Below, piece by piece: positions 1 to 11,796 of a stretch of 64,000 nucleotides of DNA (its first letter is position 1; every line of letters starts with the position of its first letter). Under the pieces are notes generated by a model that had not been told where the DNA came from, did no database searches, and worked only from the letters and a program-made list of their open reading frames with translations. Source of the stretch: Pterois miles (lineage: Eukaryota > Chordata > Actinopteri > Perciformes > Scorpaenidae). The stretch spans positions 14,362,501 through 14,426,500 of the forward strand of contig CAMQGK010000567.1 in assembly GCA_947000775.1 (NCBI GenBank). The letters are read 5' to 3'. Made by a program: the position numbers and the translations under genes.

Positions 1-1754
1 GTCTAGATTTTGGTACAGACAACATGTTACACTCCAAGTCAAATGTTCAGTGTAACCCATTTCTTCCTCCATGCTTGATAAACATGATTTATCATTTCAC
101 ACAGTTTGTAGCTGTGGCCCTTCCTCCTGTCATACACATTGATATTATTACATGACAGTATAGTCTAACAGTGAATCTGTCGTGTTTTATAGGTCATTTG
201 AGTGACCTGATGCTCTGTCCTACAGCTCCTGGTTGATGAGATTTTCCTGAACCCACCAGACTCTCCTCACACACTGAGAAACCACCTGAGCAGAAGCAGG
301 ACCAGGACCAGGACCAGGACAGTCTCTGTATCTACATTTAGACTCTATTACCAGCTGACAACTTCACTCTACAAGAGACCCTTTAATGTACACCAATGGA
401 GGACATGATCTGAACACTTAACATATTTTAGGAATTATGTGTACCCAATTTATACAGGTAGTAAACAGTGACTGTCAGCAACACAACACATTTCTAGAGT
501 CCTAAAAGATGTAAATAGCCAAAGAGTTATTTTCTTCCTCTGTTTATGTCTATGGAGACCCAGGCTGTGAAGACAGCGCAAGCCATGACGTTGGGACCCG
601 GTGTCCGAGTCATGTGACCGCACATCGGACATGCGCAGTAGGGCCCAGTAAGACCCGGAAGACCCCAGAACATCCGGGTACTTTCATAGGAATGAACAGG
701 GCCTCGCCTCCAATGGTTATCCAGTTTTCTTTATACATCCATGGCCCTTTCTGGCTGCAGGGTGGGGCAGGCAGTGAGCTTTATCAGGCAGAGGGTGAAA
801 CAGGCTTTGTGCAGGCAGACAGTACAAGAATAAAGGTTCTTTTGAACTTTACAGCATGTAAACATGTTCTAGTAGAACATTAACATACATCTACGAACCT
901 GAAAATTAACATAATATGAGACCTTTAATTTCAGCTGTGGGATCATATTTTTCAAACGACCGTTTCTTGAAATCTTTTGGTCTAATCAGCTGCATAATCC
1001 CCCCCTTTGCTCTTTTAACATAATTATACTCTTCCTCAGCAGAAGGTGTGTTCTATTTCTGTCTAACCGGTGCCGCAGGGCGTGCAATTAATCCTCCACC
1101 TTTTGGTCTGGTCAGTTCAGACTCAATCAACCTTTATATTTGGGATCACACTGAGTTTCTACAAAATATGCAAAATAAGAAGACTCGCCACAAATCTATG
1201 AGCCACAAGAGCCCCATAACAACAATATAATAAAAATGCCTGTATCATCAAAACCAAATAGCAAAATAGAGCTAATTAAAAGCTATGTTTAGAAATGATT
1301 CCCCTGAATGTGTTAATCATACACTCGGAGCGTCTGCGGGGCAAAAACTACAAAAAGACCTAAAAACTATGCCCAAAATATGTTGCAAAAACAGCTCGGT
1401 CATAGCCAGATGATGCGAAAACAAAGAATATGGAGATTTTTACTGAGGGTCAACAACAGAAGAGCTTGTAAGAAACGTGGGCTTCACAGAGAAGTAGTCT
1501 AATGAGGCACTATGGTTTAATGAGATGCATATTCATTAATGACTTCTGTACCTCCTGTACAGCAATAGTATTATAATCTATAATTAAACTTGTTTTGTTT
1601 ATCATATAATTTACACTTCAATCCTCTTGGTTACACAATAGGGAGCTGCTAGCAGGGGGCAGGGGTTGCTAGCATTGTTTTAGCTTAGCTTGGCATAGCA
1701 TGACGACTGAAAACTGGGTTACTTTCTGCTGCACTACAGCTGCACCTTGACTGC
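1..1754. other. Intergenic, no gene recognised
   Basis: AT-rich sequence with short unassigned open frames. The GC-richer patch at 590-690 has no motif I recognise. A truncated end of a TTAA-type element is at 845-928 (GTAAACATGTTCTAGTAGAA... ACCTTTAA), matching the ends at 40241-40290 and 54968-54998. Confidence 0.5.
298..322 (+). repeat. GGACCA hexamer repeat
   Basis: About four tandem GGACCA units sit in a stop-free stretch from 211 to about 409 that follows a plausible acceptor (CCTACAG at 225). The reading frame has no ATG and no recognised similarity. Confidence 0.6.
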
Positions 1755-2520
1755 TATCAGGCCATTAAATGTACGTTATCACTCACTATAAGCATCATAC
1801 ATGTGGGTCATTCAGGGCCTGTTACACCTACTATGTTGTAAAAGTGAAAAGTAAAACTTATGGTGCCTTCAAATGAACTTGTGAGCATGTGTTTGCAACA
1901 TAGGAAGTTGTGTAGATGATATGCTTGGCATTCAAGCGGTTAAGTTGCGAAGAACATCGCAGCTAATTAACGGCGTCTAGAAACCACAGAGGCTAACAAT
2001 TTAGCAAGCTAGCAAGTGAGTAACATAACGAAGGAAATACAAAGGCATAATGACAGAGGAGAAAGATGAGTCTGTTGGCAATATCAACATTTTCCTCAGA
2101 CATATTAAATTACAAAGAAAAATAACATACGACTAAAATTATAATATATTAACTTATGCACCATTTCTGATGACATCAACAAACATGTCACAACTCATGA
2201 ACTCCTTTTAGAAACTTTCAACTTACGGGGTCGTGATTATGACATGAGGGGAGCATTCATATGGACTCAACTCGTGAACGTGGTAAACATGACCTCCAAT
2301 CTAGAGTTTCACGCCGTCTACAGTATAGTGCCTCACTTCCAAACTTGCTCCAGTAATAATTACTACGGCCACTAGTGGTCACGCTCATCTTCTTTTATCA
2401 CTTCTTTCGTTGTTCGTCCATGTTAATATATCACAAAATCAACTATTGGGTGTAGCAGGGCCCTACTGATCCACATCTGAGGCTTAAAACCACTGATAAT
2501 GCACATTTAATGGCCTGATA
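1755..2520. mobile_element. Foldback DNA element with about 90-bp inverted ends
   Basis: The start (TATCAGGCCATTAAATGT at 1755) recurs inverted at the end (ACATTTAATGGCCTGATA, ending at 2520). Similarity continues for roughly 90 bases on each side, with about 70% identity judged by eye. There is no transposase. It is probably a non-autonomous DNA transposon. Confidence 0.5.
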
Positions 2521-3721
2521 TAAGTCTAATCTGCTGGTTGATTAGTGAGTGTTATAGGTGCTGAAACAGTAGTTGGATTTTCTTACCCTTGAACAGAGCC
2601 AGGCAAGCTGTTTCCAGCCTATATGTTACGATAAGTTAGCTGGCTGCTGGCTGTATTGTAGCTTCACATTTATCAGTATACATTAATATACAATCTTCTC
2701 ATCAAACTCAATCAACTTTGTATATCCCAAAAGTGCATATAGCATATCATGCACTTTGACCAATTATTGCATTTTGAGGACAAATAATTTATCATGAGAA
2801 ACCAACTCTAATATAATCCTTCTTTAACTTCTAATTGGATTTCCATTAATCCACCTGGTCCTAAAACTCTAATTAATAAATGTGTTCACTAAAAATGATT
2901 GATTCTTATGACCACTGATCTGAATTATTACAATAGAAAGCTATTTAGGAAGGAATTGGACTACAGATATATTTATTAACCACATCATTTTCTAAAAATC
3001 ATTACTGTCTTTATGTTAAATTTTAACATGTGGCAGCTTTTCACTTTGATGAGGTTTAACAGACGCAGGAATGTTATCCAAGCGTTTGCAGAGAAATGCT
3101 ACTTTGGTTGTCGTGACTGTGAAATATGAATCTAGGGAAATGACCTCAGAGAGGTCGGCACTTTGTTGCTAAGCAATTCGCTGAGACCGAGCGGGTCTTT
3201 CTCAGAACCATAAAGTGAACTCTCATTTTGGCTTCATGGCATCTTTAAAGTATAACTGAATTATATGACCTCATAATAACATTTTGTACCATCACTGCTT
3301 CCCGCAGAAGAAGAGCTAAAGAATAAAGGAAGCCGTTCTGTTTATTTAATGAAAGTGTGCATGTCTGCATTTCCCCCCCAAAAAAGTTGAAGTAAGCAAA
3401 CTTTACAGTTTCTTGGCAATAGCAACGTTGATTGGTTTTATATCAGCTCAGTGTATCCTCTTAACTGTGACCAAAGCTGAGTCTGTAGGCACAGAAAGCC
3501 AACACAGAAACTGTCTTCTTTAATGGGAACATACTGTATTCTGTAATTAAATCAAGGGCCACATAATAGGCATGAATATTATTTTTAATGCCCCTTTAAG
3601 GCTGTTTTTGTCAAAAGACAGACACTGAACTTCATCGTGTGTCTGCAGTAGAGCTACCCTTTATTAGGAGTTAATCCTTTTAATCTCAACAGAAGGTTGG
3701 GCATCTATAAATACCTGCAGT
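2521..3721. other. Intergenic, nothing recognised
   Basis: AT-rich, no open frame of note and no repeat family I can name. Confidence 0.5.
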
Positions 3722-4822
3722 TCAATATTGAAGTCGCAATGAAAAAAAAAAAAAAGGTCTGCACACAGTAGCTCCCTTAGAGTGCAATTTATTGGCACAT
3801 CTTCGTTAGTGATGTTTCAAGCCCAAGCTCTTCTTCAGACTTCATGAATCAACACAGAGACGCCATCTTTTAAGGTTGAGTGGTCTGGTCACATAGTCAT
3901 AGTCACATGGCAGCGCCAGAGACCCAAATATCCCACATATAATCAAAAGTATTGTTATATGTATAATACACAAAACTCATATATACAAAGTTAAAAACCA
4001 TACATACAGAGTGTCTGATATAAATTAATACCATAGGTAAGTACCTCTCAACACATGAGAATAACATCAAGCCACTGGCTGTCATACTTTCTATATGGTT
4101 AGAGTGGAATAGAGGTGTCTCTATATCAAACAAAAAGTAGGATGTACCTCAGAACAAATAGAGAAGGAATCTATACATCTCAGGCCATTAATATAAAATA
4201 AGGGAGGAAACAGCTACAACTGTTATACTTGGAGTAAGTGTCCATATACAAAATTTGCAGTTAGCACAAGAAAGAATATATCACTTTGATTTATGCCTAC
4301 AACATAACATGTAAAACACAGACCACAATAATAATAATAGCAGCCACAGTCAAAAGTCCAGTTCACCACAGGCAAAGCATCCATATTACAACACTAATAC
4401 TGAACACATGAAATATGATGATATAAATACTCATCACAGAAATGGCCGAATGCAGAAGTCCTCATCCAGACCTCTAGGTGTGATGGTACCTAAAAAACTT
4501 CTCTCTCCATGTTCCCTCCATCATCTTATATTCATGGGCTCAGATGTACAGATTGTTACTCTGTTTGATATAGAGACACCTCTATTACACTTTAACCATA
4601 TAGAAAGTATGACAGCCAGTGACTTGATGTTATTCTCATGTGTTGAGTGGTACTTATGGTACTTGAATTTCTGTATATATGGTTATTTACTTTGTATATA
4701 TGAGCTTGTGTATTATAAATATAACAATACTTGTGGGATATTGGGTCACTGGTGGTATCATGTGACTATCACGTGACGTGTTTTGGATGTGCGAGACCAC
4801 TTCACATTGTCAATATTGAAGT
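3722..4822. mobile_element. Penelope-like inverted-repeat insertion with 13-bp flanking duplication
   Basis: TCAATATTGAAGT occurs at 3722-3734 and again at 4810-4822, bracketing a 1.07-kb insert. A poly(A) run follows the left copy. Two arms of about 230 bp (about 3901-4131 and about 4557-4784) are inverted copies, roughly 85% alike by eye, sharing GATATAGAGACACCTCTATT and ATGTGTTGAG. On the minus strand 3840-3811 reads CTGAAGA...GAAACATC. No reverse transcriptase remains. The Penelope assignment is inferred from structure. Confidence 0.5.
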
Positions 4823-6274
4823 TGGTCACTAGACCCTCACATTAACAGAATACATTAATATCTGCCACATTTTTCAAGTACAACATAAGATTTAAAGCCA
4901 CTCTACTGGCAAGGCTGTTTACAGTGCAGCAGTCTGCGTTACATTTCACTATTCATTTCAAATGAAAAGCTATGAAAATTATCTGATTGCAAGGTCATTA
5001 ATGGCATAAATGTCAGTGTAGTTCCTACGGCAGAAAACACTCAGGGATGCTCACGTCTGCCTAGCAACGGAGGAAGACAGTGAAGCATATTGTCAAATCA
5101 AAAGAGTCTCCTTAACAGCACCCAATCACTTTGGTCCCTGCTTGTCCAATTTGCTGCATGTTGACTGTGATGTGAGCTCCAGTGATAACGGCTCTACCTG
5201 GATGTCTGAGAGTCTTTAGAGAGCCTCCAACAGACAGTGTGCTGATGAACAGCAGTGAAGAAAGAAAAGACTCAAAATAAAAAGAGAGGAATGACAAGGG
5301 CACAAGAGAGAGGCTTTGATTGATGGAAAAGTTGTTTCAGAAGACAGTCAGACAGACTCAGTCAGACGCTCTTTTCAATAGTTGACAGCCGACGTCTGTG
5401 TGAAAAAGCAACACGGAGCTTGGTCTGATTTTCCAACCAGCAAAAGACACAATAGTCGCTGTTATTAACAAAGTGTTAGGAGGACAATTAGCTCAGTGTG
5501 CATGTGGAAAGAGATTCTGCTGCACGTCGTACAAGTTGACTTGGAATGGGTTCCAGAACATGAAACATATTTGTGTGAGTGCGATCACTCGGTGCTTCAG
5601 GCCAACTGCACACAGAGAGCAGCGTGCAGTCCGCCTTCCAGCTCTGAGGGAGCCAGAAATTCGTGGTACAAGAAGTTGCGTCACTGGCTGAGCCAGAGGA
5701 CAGTATGCTATCGATCCAGGAGGCTGACACCTGTTATCCACTTGGAGCATCCACACTTTACTCTATTAGACTCAAGTGTCTGGGCTCCTTCTCTGTTAGA
5801 TATCATCAATGTGCCATTTCCAACTGAGAAACTGGTGGAATTCCCTCTTTTTTTTAAAGCTTCACACAGTGATTTCCTAAATTTTCCAAATTGGCAGATA
5901 GGGATGAGGTGTAAACTTGGTATTTTCAATCAAAGGTGGTGAACGTAACATTCAGCTAGCCAGCTACTTGTAACTTGTCATGTCTTGTGCTTTAGGATGA
6001 ACTGAAGTGACTACGTATTGACAGATTTATTCAGGTGTTTTTTGAGTGCCACTGCTCAACGTTTTGAGAAAGCTCTTGGCGTTTGAGTCTGACTGAATCT
6101 CAGAGTGGCTGAGGCTTTCCGCTGTCAATCTCCATTGTAGCTGCACTGAAAATATGCCATAAATATTAAAGGTATGATGACTAAATTTAGATATTTATCA
6201 ATGGAAATAAGAAACAGCAGGGTAAACTGCAAAGAGTGACTGCTTTTACCTAGAATATTATATAGTAATTGAGG
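4823..6274. other. Intergenic with unassigned open frames
   Basis: Overlapping open frames of up to 148 codons at 5488-5942 on both strands have no recognised similarity. A minus-strand exon-like segment at 5112-5241 is listed separately. Confidence 0.4.
5112..5241 (-). other. Exon-like segment, not recognised
   Basis: On the minus strand a pyrimidine tract and CATCAG precede a 130-nt open segment. It encodes TLSVGGSLKTLRHPGRAVIT, then GAHITVNMQQIGQAGTKVIG, ending CC and TAA. Its composition looks protein-like, but I cannot assign a family, and no partner exon was found. It may be a relic or chance. Confidence 0.15.
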
Positions 6275-6289
6275 GTTTCAAAATCCTCC

Positions 6290-6515
6290 TTTCCTACAGT
6301 ACAAGGCTTTAAATGAACTGGCTCCCTCATATATCTCCAGCTTTATTTCCCCATATGCTCTATTACACCCTTTATGTTCCCTTGATAGTGGTTAATTAAC
6401 TTTTCCAAGATTTAATAAGAACTCGAGCCCACCAAGCTCCACTTCTCTGGAATAATCTCTCATTGAAAGCTCTGTTGATACTTTCAACTCCAGGCTGAAA
6501 ACACATCTGTTCACG
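6290..6515 (+). pseudogene. LINE reverse-transcriptase C-terminus relic
   Basis: Broken frames encode KALNELAPSYISSFISPYAL, then RTRAHQAPLLWNNLSLKAL, then VDTFNSRLKTHLFTL. This is the C-terminal pattern (ALNELAP..., LWN.LP, F...LKTHLF) of teleost CR1/L2/Rex1-type LINE ORF2. At least one stop and one frameshift are present. It abuts another repeat end (GGGGCCCCCGCGACCCGACC at 6572-6591). Confidence 0.6.
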
Positions 6516-6743
6516 CTCGGGATCCCCCAGTCAGAGCTGGTTAATGTGGCCCAGGAAAGGGACGTTTGGTGGGGCCCCCGCGACCCGACCCTGGATAAGT
6601 GGTTGACGATGAGTTATGAGAGTGAGTCGTCACAAACAAAGCATTTTTTTTTTTTAAATTTAGTCTACATTTATTAATCAGAACAGTCATAACATTCACT
6701 CAAAATCAGCAGGGGGAAGCACATAGAAACAGCTGTTTATTCT

Positions 6744-6779
6744 GGGGGGTCGCAACTCAAAAAGACTGAGAACCACTGG
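6744..6779 (-). mobile_element. hAT-type terminal sequence
   Basis: On the minus strand it starts CAGTGGTTCTCAGTCTTTTT and GAGTTGCGACCCCCC, the classic Charlie-like hAT terminal inverted repeat. The other end is not visible. Confidence 0.5.
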
Positions 6780-7314
6780 CATAATGTATAAATCATTAAA
6801 TTACTTGGTTTAACAACAATGCTTTGTCATTAGTGTACAAGCCAAAATGTGTATTTAGTGTGTGTTATTCATTATCATTTGTTTAGACTGCACACATTCT
6901 TTTTGGTTACTATCACTTGCAGTTATTGGCACTGAGGTGTGGTTTCACTTTATTTACCTCATTTCAATGGTGGGATTCAGACAAAGAGGTTGAGGCTTAC
7001 TCCAGTATTTTCTGTTGAGGGTCAGGTCATGCTTTAATTATTCAGTACAGTTACTTGTTGTAAGTATTTTTTGTTGAATAAACAGCTTAAAATGCATCTG
7101 GACCTAAGTATGGATTTGTTTGAACGTGTCACAGTTAAGAGCCTTCTTAGCCTTTTTGCAGCTTTTTTCATTGATAATAGTCACGAAAGTCAGTTTTGTA
7201 TTTTGCCAGATCAAATGTAGAGGTCCAGTTTGTAGAAAAGGAAGAGTTACCCCTTCAATACTGTTCTACTTGACTATTTTCACACCAACAGCAGTGCATT
7301 CCTGCTAAAAGAAA

Positions 7315-7640
7315 TTAGAGCTATCATCAATAAGTTGATTGACAAAAAAAACCTGCCAACTATTGAGCTGACCAATTTATTGTTAAAGTAATTTTTCATG
7401 CAAAAAAGCTGTATTTCCATCTCAAATATGGAGATTTACTGCTTTTCTCTATTCATCATAACAACTCAATATCTGTGGGTTTTGGACTAACAAAACAAGA
7501 CATTTAAAGACATCACCTTGGACTGTGAGGAACTGGGATGAACATCTTTTGTAATATTCTGACAGTTGATATAATGATTAATCTGGAAAATAATCTGCAC
7601 ATTAATCAATAATGAAAATAATTGTTAGTTGCAGCCCTAA
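7315..7640 (-). mobile_element. Non-autonomous hAT-like element
   Basis: The right end read inverted is TAGGGCTGCAACTAACAATT, a frequent teleost hAT terminus. A decayed partner (TTAGAGCTATCATCAATAAG) lies at 7315. The inside is AT-rich and non-coding. Confidence 0.4.
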
Positions 7641-9907
7641 AGAAAACGTCAAGGAATCACAAGAGTTAATCTGATTTTAGTGGTGATTTGAATCTCCAGG
7701 TCTCCAGCTGCATTTATGTGTGTGCATATTGACCGTCAGAGGCTACTGCTTGTTGATTTATGCTCTACTTACTGGGTGACTTTATATTTAACAGTGTTAT
7801 GCTCTCTTCATGACATCTTTAAAAGGCCGTGCAACTGAAATACCTGAGGCATGTTTTCTCGCTGTGGTAAACAGGAAAAATGTTCCAAACAAACCTGCTC
7901 AGGCATCACATCATATCCACTACACGCAGCCTGGTAAGCACCGACTGTTGACAGCTAACAGGCACCGCAGAGCAGCTGTCTCCCAGGTGAACTCATTTCA
8001 ATTATGGGAGTGGATCTCTCCCAACTGGATTTCACTCTGTCTCAGCCGTCAGCCCGTGGTGACAAAACGGGGTCGACGTGCCACCGCCGGTGGGGCGCCT
8101 GCTGCCAAGGAAACACTGTCAAAGCCAAGTAAATGCCTCTCTCGCTACATTGGTGCCAAAGTCGTGCCAGGGAAACACTTGCTAATGCTCACCAGTGTCT
8201 CTCCTGTGAGAGCCAATGAGCCCGGCAGCCAAAGGCGCCTTGCTGATAGGGATGGAGTGTCTCTATGGTAACAGCAGAGGAGAGGGGGCTGGTAAATACA
8301 GGTAAATGGAATTCTACAAAGTCTGGAAAATAAGACCCTTGGTGTTATAATGTGTTCACAGTAACACAGTAAAACATGAACACATCATACTGACATGTTT
8401 AACACAACAGGCCACATTCTGCGCCACACAACTGTGATGGAAACAATCAGTGTTTAACCCAACAGCGGCACATTTTAACTACTGCCGCTGCTTCACATTC
8501 CTTTCCTGTGTGATGTTCCCAGCATTTACACATCAGACAAAAGACAGCAATAGACCATATAGCAGGTCAATACAGCAACACGGTTCACAATGTGTTCTGC
8601 ACCAGTCAGTCATTAGCAGCTTCAACCGAACGCCTCGAGATTAGTCTTTGTGCCGCTCGGAGTAATGCACCTTTCTAAGTCATTAGTCTTTTGTTGTTGA
8701 GCACTTCTGCAAGTGTCAGTTTTAGCGTGAAAGCGTCATCCTGCGAGTGTTATTGAGTGTTTCAGATGGGGGGGCACAGAGAGAGAGGGGGAGATTATGC
8801 CTTTCTACATGTCTCTGTATTACAATCAATGAAATTAGGAACATGCATTTGGTTCATTACCTTCCCCCCAGTCCCCAAAATGAAAGGGACAGTCTCCTTT
8901 TATATGATGACATTGACAGTTAATTGAATGAAAGAAGCACATTTTGAACTTCATTTAACCACATGAGCCTGAGGGGATGCACATTCAAATCAGCGCTGCA
9001 AGTAGATTATTCGGCTAAAAAGCATGACTATCATAACCTTCACGACAGAAGCAAGAGCCTCGTCATTGGCCATCAGTGTTATAATTATGTGGGGACATAT
9101 GAGCTTAATGGATCAGGCTGCCAATTCTGTGTCACATCTCTAACAAGCTTCCCAGTGGATTGAAGTGTGGATAATCTATACTATATGCACCTGTAGATAA
9201 CACCTAATCTATGAAGCACTCAGCTCCGGCCTGAAGAAACACGGCATTCAGCCTGCTATTCCCCAAAGCTCCCGGTGTCTGTGTTGTCAAGGCACATGAC
9301 AGGCACTCTGGATTGAAAATTGATTGCCAGAGAAAATCCAAGGAAATGACGGCTTTGTAAAAAAATGTCTGCAACACAGCCAGCAACAGAAATTAGACAG
9401 CCACGCACAGAAATATAAAACTTAAACAATGGCACATATCCTCACTTTATTGTACCACAGATATGACACTGACTCCAGCAGCAACACTGCTGTCAAAAAT
9501 AGCAGCTATTTAGTCTTTATGCAGAAGCAATAATGCCATCTCCGTGGTTTATGCAAAAAAAATCTGCATCTGTAAGAGACGGTACTCCAACACAAGTGAT
9601 GCTCTGAGTCATACACACAACTGCTCGCACACTATTATTAATGCCATACCTCTGATTACAACAACTGAGCATTACCTTCACCCTTTTTATCTTGTCTCTT
9701 TGATTGTAGACAGGTTTTTTTTAACCACTGCTCTACTGTATGATAATATTAATTAGTGACTAATGAACTCCCAATGATTGGTTTAAAGTGGAGCTAGAGG
9801 TGTATGTGCATGTAACCATTATCAATATTAAAAGCATAGGTAAATTACAGGCGTAGGCTGCTGTTGCTGTCACTGGAGGAAAGATAATTGTAGCTGAGCG
9901 ATGTCTT

Positions 9908-9909
<2 letters not shown>
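7641..9909. other. Intergenic, no gene recognised
   Basis: A 153-codon open frame at 7810-8271, in a locally GC-richer patch, has no recognised family. The remainder is AT-rich single-copy-looking DNA. Confidence 0.4.
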
Positions 9910-9956
<47 letters not shown>

Positions 9957-9973
9957 TAGATAGAAAGAGAGAC

Positions 9974-10005
<32 letters not shown>
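9910..10005 (+). repeat. (GT)n(GA)n microsatellite
   Basis: About 17 GT units run directly into an interrupted GA array. Open frames here on the minus strand (SLSLSLSL, HTHTHT) are repeat artefacts. Confidence 0.95.
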
Positions 10006-11208
10006 CGCTCCATAAGCATCTCCAAAGCACAAAATTGATTTATACACAGTATGAAGCTCAGCGAGCAAAATGTGTCGGCTTCTGATGGGGTTAAAATTAA
10101 CATCAATAGGTCTAAACCTGCCTTCAGTTTCATGCCACTTGCTGTTTAAAGGGAACCTGGAGACCAGGGTGAAGCACATCGTCCAACACAAGCCGACAGA
10201 TGTTTCAAAAAGTGCACCCAGAGTCAAATAAAATATCTTCAATGCCATCTTCAAGCTTTAGCTTTATCTGATGTGACGCTGCTCTTTTGCAGCTGTACAG
10301 CTGCTGGATGTGTGTGTTTTGGTTCTTGAAGGGTGTGTGGTGTTTTGAAATGAACAGAGCAGTAGATTACATAACAGGAGCAGGAGCAATTACAAAAACA
10401 CACACACAAAAAAAACAAGAAATCAGCCATAAACCCTTATCCACCTGTCAAGTTTTGGTAAAGCCAACATTGTGTGACATTTTACTGAAATGAACTGTGT
10501 CTGCCTGAATCTGGTTTCACGCTGAGACATGAAGATGTTTGATGAACAGATGGACAACTTCTGGCCATATGGCAGACACAGAGGATCATTTATGATCTTT
10601 TTTCTCACAAAAAGTGAAGCAGATCTGAGCTCATGAGCTCCACATTATGCCACAAATATGATCATTCATACACTGATATGATCAACAGAACTTTAAAAAA
10701 GGCTCATCTCTAATTATTTTCAACTACAGGGAATTCAGATCAACAGGTGCCAATGAACCAACCGCCTTAATAATGGCAGTATGAGTCAGTAAAGCTGATG
10801 CATTTTTTTTGCTTTAATTATTCTAAACCCAAATTGTTCCCGCTGTTAAATGATGGAAATCCAGCTCACCTGGGTCTCCTGACAGTTTTCCAGTGTGAGA
10901 TGTTTTTGCGGCTGCGTGTGTCAGAGTTGCTGTGGATGAATGTCTGATCTGTGCAGCAGCAGGACGCGGTTTGCTTCTGTCAGCGAGGCGCAAATCAACT
11001 TAGCTGAAAACAACGTTTGGGTTTTTTTCTTGCGATAGACGACAGACAAAAGCTCATTTTAGTCCTTGGAAATGCTTCCTGAGCTCACGCTCCGCCGAGG
11101 CTCACCCAAATATGGCCATAGGAAGTGCAGCGATACTTCACGGGCCTCGACTACTGTCGGAAATATCGCAAAAAAGGTTGAGTGCAACAGGGAAAGTGTA
11201 ATCTTTAC

Positions 11209-11247
11209 AGAGAGAGAGAGAGAGACAGTGAGAGAGAGAGAGAGAGA
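11209..11247 (+). repeat. (GA)n microsatellite
   Basis: An interrupted AG array directly before a MITE end at 11261. The stretch 10006-11208 before it shows no recognised gene. Confidence 0.9.
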
Positions 11248-11260
11248 AAAAAAACACATT

Positions 11261-11569
11261 TTAAAGGAACAGTGCGTAGCATTTAGTGGTATCGATTGCC
11301 AGAAAATAAATCTGATAAGTATGTTTTCATTATTGTGTAATCATCTGTAAATAAGAATCGTGTTTTCGTTAACTTTGACTGAGCCGTTCATTTCTACATC
11401 TGGAGCGGGTCCACAAAACACTGGCTCTAGATAGGCCAGGCTCATTCGCATTTTTATATTTTCACATTTTAACATCAAGCCACCATAGTTTTCCTACACA
11501 CAGGTGGAGTTTCAGTTAGTTGCAACCTCGCAGCTAGATGCTGTCAAATCCTACTCACTGCACCTTTAG
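11261..11569 (+). mobile_element. MITE with TTAAAGG ends (copy 1)
   Basis: It starts TTAAAGGAACAGTGCGTAGC and ends AATCCTACTCACTGCACCTTTAG, inverted copies of each other. The internal landmark ACACTGGCTCTAGATAGG is shared with the copy at 51790-53055. It is non-coding. Confidence 0.65.
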
Positions 11570-11692
11570 TGTCGGTTATACTTGTATGTGCACCGTAGCT
11601 TAGGCTTTCTACTTATTGCAGTTTTTACACTTGTGATTTCATAGCCTGACCTATTTGTAGACTACAGCATAGTTAGTCATATGTGCTGTTTA

Positions 11693-11796
11693 TAAATGGT
11701 AAATGGACTTGCATTTATACAGCGCTTTCCTAGTCTTCCAACCACTCAAAGTGCTTTACACTATATATCAGCATTCACCCATTCACACACACTTTT
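11693..11796 (-). mobile_element. Truncated SINE body
   Basis: AAATGGTAAATGGACTTGCA and CCACTCAAAGTGCTTTACAC match the 3' body of the SINE at 29402-29666. The tRNA-like head is missing. Confidence 0.6.

Noticed and set aside
211..409. Stop-free frame through the GGACCA repeat after a possible acceptor
   Set aside because: No ATG, Arg-Thr repeats come from the hexamer, and no family is recognised.
5488..5942. Overlapping open frames on both strands (up to 148 codons)
   Set aside because: Frames on both strands at once with no similarity suggest composition rather than a gene.
7810..8271. 153-codon open frame on the plus strand
   Set aside because: No recognised family and no splice-site support; the locally higher GC explains its length.
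9910..10005. Regularly repeated short units resembling an array
   Set aside because: A plain dinucleotide microsatellite; there are no spacers or direct repeats of CRISPR type anywhere in the window.
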